A DNA stretch of 17,585 nucleotides, taken from positions 1-17,585 of the forward strand of contig JAEDDW010000035.1 of the NCBI GenBank assembly GCA_016293645.1. The letters run 5' to 3'. This document shows, one piece after another, positions 13,780 through 17,585 of this stretch. Both the position numbers and the translations under genes were made by a program. Source of the stretch: Treponema sp. (GTDB lineage Bacteria; Spirochaetota; Spirochaetia; Treponematales; Treponemataceae). The notes beneath the pieces are model-generated. The model did no database searches, was not told the origin of the DNA, and saw nothing but the letters and a program-made list of their open reading frames with translations. Position 1 is the first letter of the stretch. Each line of letters begins with the position of its first letter.

Positions 13780-14328
13780 TTGAAAACAGATGAAGAATTG
13801 ATGTGGACCAGTTTAAGCAAGGCGGAACTCTGCAGGACGCCCGTGTTTACAGTGACCGTCAGACATAATAAAAGTGCTTCCGGAGTTGAAGGCGACTACA
13901 TAGTTAATGAATGTGCTGACTGGGTCATCGTAATCGCTGAAAAGGATGACTGCTTCCTCATGGTGAAACAGTTCCGTCATGGAGAAGAAAAACTCAGCAT
14001 AGAATTTCCAGGTGGAGTCATAGATGCCGGTGAATCTCCAGAAGAAGCTGCCGTTCGCGAGCTTAAGGAAGAAACAGGTGCAGTTGCATCAAGCCTTGTC
14101 CATCTTGGATCAATGAATCCAAATCCTGCCTTGTTTGCCAATCATACCCATGTCTATCTTGCGACAGGTCTTTCTTTCAGCGGAACTCAAAACCTTGACC
14201 ACGATGAGCTTCTTGATTACATGGAGATTCCAAAGAGTGAAGTCTTGAAAAAGATGGGCTCCGCGGAATATCCTCATGCGCTCATGTGTGCCGCCGCAGC
14301 TTTGTATATGGCAAGATCTTTTCTATGA
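13780..14328 (+). CDS. Nudix hydrolase, ADP-ribose pyrophosphatase-like
   Basis: Hydrolyses a nucleoside diphosphate linked to another moiety, most likely ADP-ribose, to AMP and ribose-5-phosphate. The Nudix box is complete: GGVIDAGE, seven residues, REL-KEETG, at about residues 78-101 from this start, preceded by EFPGG. The downstream NPNPALFANHTHVYLA has prolines about 15 residues after the box, a hallmark of the ADP-ribose group. Start choice: GGAGG at 13770-13774 is five bases before an in-frame TTG at 13780, while an upstream TTG at 13765 lies on the wrong side of the ribosome site and the first ATG (13801) has only a weak purine stretch. TTG start therefore favoured (182 aa). It ends at a very strong terminator. 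Confidence 0.88.
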   Translation: MKTDEELMWTSLSKAELCRTPVFTVTVRHNKSASGVEGDYIVNECADWVIVIAEKDDCFLMVKQFRHGEEKLSIEFPGGVIDAGESPEEAAVRELKEETGAVASSLVHLGSMNPNPALFANHTHVYLATGLSFSGTQNLDHDELLDYMEIPKSEVLKKMGSAEYPHALMCAAAALYMARSFL

Positions 14329-14330
14329 AT

Positions 14331-14378
14331 TTTAAAATGAAGGAGGCCTGCGTAGCTGCAGGCCTCCTTCATTTTAAA
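14331..14378. terminator. Bidirectional terminator, perfect 21-bp hairpin
   Basis: The arms 14331-14351 and 14358-14378 are perfect reverse complements over 21 bp (core AAGGAGGCCTGC), with the loop GTAGCT. The AT-rich outer pairs supply A and T tracts on both sides, so it can end both the Nudix gene and the convergent LysM gene. Confidence 0.9.
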
Positions 14379-14386
14379 GACAGAAA

Positions 14387-15079
14387 TTATCTGCCTCTGT
14401 ATGGTTCGTATTCAATCTTTGGATTGTATGTTCCGTCGCGGAATTCTCCAGACAAAGAAGGAATCTCCATCTTCATTCCTGGAAGAATGAGGTTAGGATC
14501 CTCAGGTTTTGGGAGAGCCTTTTTGTTTGCTTCGTAAAGGTTTTCCCAAAGGTATGGATTGTTGTAGACATAAGGACGTCCTGAAATATTCCAGAAACAG
14601 TCTCTGTCTGTTGCCCATGGACGTACAACATAATACTTTGGAAGTGGAGTGATGTCCTTTACGTCAGCAAGGATGTCAAGAACCTGCTTTGAATATGCGT
14701 TTGCGTTGTCCCAGTCTTCCTTTTCGAATGCTCCTTCAGCCTGAGAGAGAGATTTGGTGGCTGCATCATAGGCGATAGGATAGTTTTCCTTTCCGTGGAT
14801 GCCTTCGACATACTTTACTCTGTTTCTTGCAAGGTTAAGGTTCTTTTCTGCATTTTCCTTTGCCAGCATGTGGTTGATATACTGGTCAGAAAGGTCTGCG
14901 TTTTCCTTTGCCTTTGCTGCATATTCTTCTGCAAGGACATATTCACCTGCATCAAGGGCTTTTTCAGCTTTTACAGTGTATTCTCTTGCAAGCTTCTGGT
15001 AAGTGTTGTTTGTGTAGCTGGCGGCAAAAATTGATGCTGCTGTGAAAGCTGCTGCAATACAAGCTATGATCTTTTTCAT
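14387..15079 (-). CDS. Exported LysM-domain protein (TmpB-like)
   Basis: Signal peptide at 1-19 (MKKIIACIAAAFTAASIFA), then a helical, Ala/Glu/Lys-rich TPR- or coiled-coil-like region at about 25-145, then a LysM-like module at about 149-207 (YYVVRPWATDRDCFWNIS, NPYLWENLYEANK, NLILPGMKMEIP), which normally binds peptidoglycan. Hence a periplasmic, cell-wall-anchored protein. The ATG shares one base with the TAA of the upstream lipoprotein gene (TAATG), so the two are translationally coupled. The lipoprotein plus exported-protein arrangement recalls the tmpA-tmpB pair of T. pallidum; this is context-based and not proven by alignment. Its 3' end faces the 21-bp terminator. Confidence 0.75.
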   Translation of the reverse strand: MKKIIACIAAAFTAASIFAASYTNNTYQKLAREYTVKAEKALDAGEYVLAEEYAAKAKENADLSDQYINHMLAKENAEKNLNLARNRVKYVEGIHGKENYPIAYDAATKSLSQAEGAFEKEDWDNANAYSKQVLDILADVKDITPLPKYYVVRPWATDRDCFWNISGRPYVYNNPYLWENLYEANKKALPKPEDPNLILPGMKMEIPSLSGEFRDGTYNPKIEYEPYRGR

Positions 15080-16137
15080 TATTTTGCCTCCAATGTGTCA
15101 GTGATGGAATTTACTCCGTCTTCGATTTTTTCTACAAGGTCCTCAGCAGGAACTTCTTCTGCTGTAAGGTCAACCTCTGCGCTTTCTGCTTCTGAATAAT
15201 CGTCTTCTTCAAGAAGTTTTGTGTCAGCTTCTTCGATTCCTTCAACAGGTTCGTCTCCAAGAGGTTTTTCAATATCAGCCTGAACCGCAACATTCTCAGA
15301 TGCTGCGACACGCTTTTTTGCTTCGTCGATTGCGGCCTGTGCCTTTGCGCGTGCATTTCCAACAGATTCATAAAGCTCGTTGAATCCATTCTTTGCCTTT
15401 GTGTATTTTTCAAGGGCTCCCTCAGGATTCTTTGTGACGAACTTCTGGTCACCTGACTTGAATGCATTTACGAATGTTTCATATTCAGCTTTGCGTGAGA
15501 CATAGCACTTTACGCTGTTTGCTTTTTTCTGTGCCTCAACTGCAGCTTCTCTTTCCTCGCGTGCCTTTGCTCTGAGTCCTGTTTCAAGTACTGCTGTCAT
15601 GGCACCGTTTGCGGAAACTGCCTTTGTTCCCCATTCTGCCGATGAAAGTGTATTGTCTCCTGAAAGTTCTTCTATGAGAGCGGCTCCTTCATCATAGATT
15701 TTCTGATTGTATGAAGCCAGCCCAAGTGCATCGATCTTTTCTTTCTTTGCCTTTGCTTCAGCAAAAGATTTCAATGCTTCGTAGCGTGCCTTGAGTGCAA
15801 GGAGTTCTTCTTCAGAAGCATTTCCTTCCTTGAGCCTGTTGTACTCGTCTTCAGCTGCCTTGAATGCTTCTGGTGCAAGCTTGTCGGCTCCGGAATCAAT
15901 TGCTGACTGTCTGAGTGAGTCAATTGAATCCCATAGTGAATCGATAGTTCCGTCTGAATCCGAATCTGTGTCTGAGATTTCTTCTGGTTCAGTTTCCGGA
16001 ATCTGTTCTTCAATCTTTTCTTCTGCAGTTTCTTCAACTGGTGCAGGTTCCGCTGCTGGTGCCGAACCGCAAGAAACCATAAAAAGGGATGCTGAGGCTG
16101 CGAAAACCGTAAGCATCAATATTTTACTTTTGAACAT
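15079..16137 (-). CDS. Acidic, helical lipoprotein (TmpA-like)
   Basis: Predicted lipoprotein: hydrophobic segment ending FMVS-C with the lipidated Cys at 23, followed by a Pro/Ala/Glu-rich linker. The mature protein is almost entirely charged helix (repeated Ala-Glu-Lys blocks such as AEAKAKKEKIDALG, KAREEREAAVEAQKKA and ARAKAQAAIDEAKKR) with a strongly acidic C-terminus. Start choice: GGGAGG is two bases before ATG 16140 and five before ATG 16137, so 16137 is preferred (352 aa); the longer reading to 16173 is rejected because it would place the ribosome site inside the gene. Resembles treponemal membrane lipoprotein TmpA in layout and in its coupling to the next gene. Exact function unknown. 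Confidence 0.72.
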   Translation of the reverse strand: MFKSKILMLTVFAASASLFMVSCGSAPAAEPAPVEETAEEKIEEQIPETEPEEISDTDSDSDGTIDSLWDSIDSLRQSAIDSGADKLAPEAFKAAEDEYNRLKEGNASEEELLALKARYEALKSFAEAKAKKEKIDALGLASYNQKIYDEGAALIEELSGDNTLSSAEWGTKAVSANGAMTAVLETGLRAKAREEREAAVEAQKKANSVKCYVSRKAEYETFVNAFKSGDQKFVTKNPEGALEKYTKAKNGFNELYESVGNARAKAQAAIDEAKKRVAASENVAVQADIEKPLGDEPVEGIEEADTKLLEEDDYSEAESAEVDLTAEEVPAEDLVEKIEDGVNSITDTLEAK

Positions 16138-16191
16138 CATATCCTCCCGATCGAACGTTGTTTTGCTTAACAAATATCAATTTATTAATAC

Positions 16192-16220
16192 AAAAAAGTT
16201 TACTATATATTGTTATTTTC
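16192..16220 (-). promoter_or_regulatory. Possible promoter of the lipoprotein-LysM operon
   Basis: Minus strand TTGCCG, 17-bp spacer and TAAACT within a very AT-rich stretch (about 16165-16235); the overlapping TATAGT is an alternative -10. The exact hexamers are uncertain. Confidence 0.35.
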
Positions 16221-16369
16221 GGCAATAAAAATACTGACTGTTAGCGGTTTAGAGCAGTCCGGGTTTTACAAATCTGTTTTTCTGTCCTAAAATAAAATGC
16301 ATCCAGATGTAACGTTTTCTAAGAAAATTGATTATATTATTGCAATGATGGATTTCAACGGAGGTTATT

Positions 16370-16600
16370 ATGGCAGAGGATTTCACACCACCAGTTATTG
16401 AAAGCAAGCTTGGAGTTATGTCTACTTCCAGGACAGGATGGACGCTGGAACTGAATTTTGTCTCGTGGGGCGGAAGACCTGCGAAATATGACATACGCTC
16501 CTGGGATCCGCAGCATGAAAAAATGGGCAAGGGAGTGACTTTCTCAAAAGCGGAACTCTCTGAGCTGAAGAAGATTTTGAATACGCTGGATTTGGACTGA
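16370..16600 (+). CDS. YdbC/PC4-like ssDNA-binding protein
   Basis: A 76-residue protein of the YdbC family, a bacterial relative of the eukaryotic coactivator PC4 that binds single-stranded DNA as a dimer. The characteristic core is WTLELNFVSWGGRPAKYDIRSW (23-44) and HEKMGKGVTFSKAELSELKKIL (49-70): a small beta-sheet followed by a C-terminal helix. GGAGG lies six bases before the ATG. The intergenic segment 16230-16369 holds an AT-rich patch (TTGATTATATTATTG near 16330-16345) but no promoter I can place with confidence. A housekeeping role in DNA metabolism or transcription is inferred. Confidence 0.88.
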   Translation: MAEDFTPPVIESKLGVMSTSRTGWTLELNFVSWGGRPAKYDIRSWDPQHEKMGKGVTFSKAELSELKKILNTLDLD

Positions 16601-16682
16601 TCGACATCTTTGTTGTAAATATAGCTGCTTCATGAAATTGATGAAATGAGGCGGTCATGAATAAAAATATTTGGAGTTTAAA

Positions 16683-17414
16683 ATGAAAAAGATTATCGCC
16701 GGAATTATTCTCGCATCAGCAGTGGCATGTGGTTTTGCCGCAAAACCTAGACTTAAGGATCACATTACGGAAATCAGACTTGGAAAATATGAGCCTGCTG
16801 AACTTGGTACCGGAACCATGAGGCTTGAGAAGACTTTTGGACATGAACTTGTGGCTGTTGAATTTTCAGTTATGGTTTATCCCAAAAACGGAACTGCAGG
16901 TCTGCTTTATAAGAATGGTGGTCTTGGAATAAAGGAAAGAATTCTTTTTGACAAGGATGCCCGTGATGCCTTGAGGGCAGCCTATGAACAGTATATCGAC
17001 GATTATGAGAACAAGCGTCTTGAAAGACAGAAAAAGTTTGTGAAGGCTTATGGTGTAGCCCGTACAAAGCTTGAGTGGGGACCATTCCAGTATTCTACAT
17101 ATGTTGAACCTAAGACATATTTCGGTTATGTGTTTGTGGGTAAGTCTCCTTATTTTGGAATCAGAATTCCTGATACTGTTTCTCCACAGAAAAAAGGGGA
17201 TGTCGATGTTCACTATGTCGGAAATCTTCTTTATTTTACCCGTGCCCAGATCAAGGATCTTGTTGAGGCAATGAATGAAGAAGGATTGTTTGAAGCTATT
17301 GAAAGCCAGAAAATCGTGCTTCCTGCAAATGATGAGTATGAGGAACCGGAAGCCGATGGTGCTGGAGTGAAAGGGGTTTCTGCTGAACCTACTGAAGAAT
17401 ACGAAGAAAATTAA
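16683..17414 (+). CDS. Exported protein of unknown function
   Basis: Not recognised. From ATG 16683 (GGAG six bases upstream; an upstream TTG at 16671 would contain the ribosome site) the 243-aa product has a signal peptide MKKIIAGIILASAVACGFAA. A Cys at 16 sits inside the hydrophobic stretch (AVAC-GFAA), so lipoprotein processing is possible but the following residues favour signal peptidase I. The mature region has an alternating beta pattern (ITEIRLGKYEPAELGTG, VEFSVMVYPKNGTAGLLYKNGG), a basic-acidic helix (AAYEQYIDDYENKRLERQKKF), a Tyr/Phe-rich middle (WGPFQYSTYVEPKTYFGYVF) and an acidic tail from about 222. It lies 82 bp after the YdbC gene, and no hairpin terminator follows it. Confidence 0.7.
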   Translation: MKKIIAGIILASAVACGFAAKPRLKDHITEIRLGKYEPAELGTGTMRLEKTFGHELVAVEFSVMVYPKNGTAGLLYKNGGLGIKERILFDKDARDALRAAYEQYIDDYENKRLERQKKFVKAYGVARTKLEWGPFQYSTYVEPKTYFGYVFVGKSPYFGIRIPDTVSPQKKGDVDVHYVGNLLYFTRAQIKDLVEAMNEEGLFEAIESQKIVLPANDEYEEPEADGAGVKGVSAEPTEEYEEN

Positions 17415-17452
17415 ATTTTTCAAAAAAAAATTAAAAAAAATGAGAAATTCAC

Positions 17453-17481
17453 TTGACGCAAATCGTTTAGAGATATATATT
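17453..17481 (+). promoter_or_regulatory. Strong promoter with AT-rich upstream tract at right edge
   Basis: TTGACG (17453-17458), exactly 17 bp, TATATT (17476-17481). The A/T tracts at 17411-17445 resemble an UP element and the bases after the -10 are GC-rich (ATCGCTCACC), both typical of rRNA or growth-rate-controlled promoters. An 8-bp inverted repeat TCGTTTAG (17463-17470) / CTAAACGA (17491-17498) flanks the -10 box. Confidence 0.7.
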
Positions 17482-17490
17482 ATCGCTCAC

Positions 17491-17585
17491 CTAAACGAGA
17501 CAGCGTCTTCGTGATGCTGATGAAAAGTTGTTTGACAGAAGCAGGGAAGGAAAAAAAGACAAAACTTTATATGTCAGCAAAAAGA
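17491..17585 (+). promoter_or_regulatory. Leader with hairpin and boxA-like motif; possible rRNA operon leader
   Basis: Hairpin CAGCGTC (17501-17507) / GATGCTG (17513-17519) with loop TTCGT, 7 bp including one G-U. AGTTGTTTGACA at 17526-17537 resembles the boxA antitermination element found just upstream of bacterial 16S rRNA genes. The gene itself would lie beyond the window. Alternative: a coding sequence starting at ATG 17571 (five codons visible), but the purine-rich GGGAAGGA is about 20 nt upstream of it, too far for a normal ribosome site. Confidence 0.45.

Noticed and set aside
1..17585. CRISPR array, insertion sequence, prophage or integrase
   Set aside because: No regularly spaced repeats, terminal inverted repeats, transposase or integrase frames are visible; gene content is ordinary chromosomal.

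Overview
The window looks like the chromosome of a spirochaete, most probably a non-syphilis Treponema (host-associated or anaerobic). The reasons are: exported proteins with loose spirochaetal lipoboxes; an lpt-type transport operon fused to polyprenyl synthesis; a lipoprotein/LysM gene pair that recalls tmpA-tmpB of T. pallidum; a free-standing CBM48 protein; and general codon and base composition. The genus is inferred from family resemblance, not from a search. I see no phage, transposon, CRISPR or other mobile element.

Layout. (1) Positions 1-79: the 3' half of a bacterial SRP (4.5S) RNA ending in a T-run, convergent with the next operon. (2) 4319-83, minus strand: a tightly packed six-gene operon read as polyprenyl synthase, TPR protein, RseC-like membrane protein, LptC-like lipoprotein, LptA-like periplasmic protein and LptB ATPase. 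Five of the six genes overlap or nearly touch a neighbour. It plausibly couples isoprenoid carrier supply with export of an envelope (glyco)lipid. (3) 5237-4416, minus: an exported repeat protein, divergent from a ModF-type double-ATPase protein (5408-6997), which ends at a strong hairpin terminator. (4) 7380-7072, minus: a small CBM48 protein. (5) 7556-9470, plus: promoter, a SAM-II-type riboswitch, metK (S-adenosylmethionine synthetase) and the overlapping nth (endonuclease III). (6) 10665-9475, minus: an exported beta-barrel-like protein, divergent from glmS (10736-12649), whose promoter sits so close to the ATG that the mRNA should be leaderless. (7) 13617-12793, minus: a cytidylate-kinase-like protein; 13780-14328, plus: a Nudix hydrolase. 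(8) 16137-14387, minus: an acidic lipoprotein and a LysM protein, coupled through TAATG. (9) 16370-17414, plus: a YdbC/PC4-like ssDNA-binding protein and an exported protein of unknown role. (10) 17415-17585: a strong promoter with an AT-rich upstream tract, a hairpin and a boxA-like motif; this may be the leader of an rRNA operon starting just outside the window, or a regulated gene.

The most interesting item is the element upstream of metK. Positions 7602-7668 reproduce the conserved core of the SAM-II riboswitch: a P1 stem, a 19-nt loop starting UGAUUUA and containing AUUGCA, then GCUAAA and a GG pairing segment. It carries an additional 5-bp hairpin in the linker, and its pseudoknot takes up half of the metK Shine-Dalgarno. 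SAM-II is classically associated with Alphaproteobacteria and some other Gram-negatives, so a spirochaetal copy directly controlling SAM synthetase is noteworthy. The second most notable item is the leaderless glmS with face-to-face overlapping promoters.
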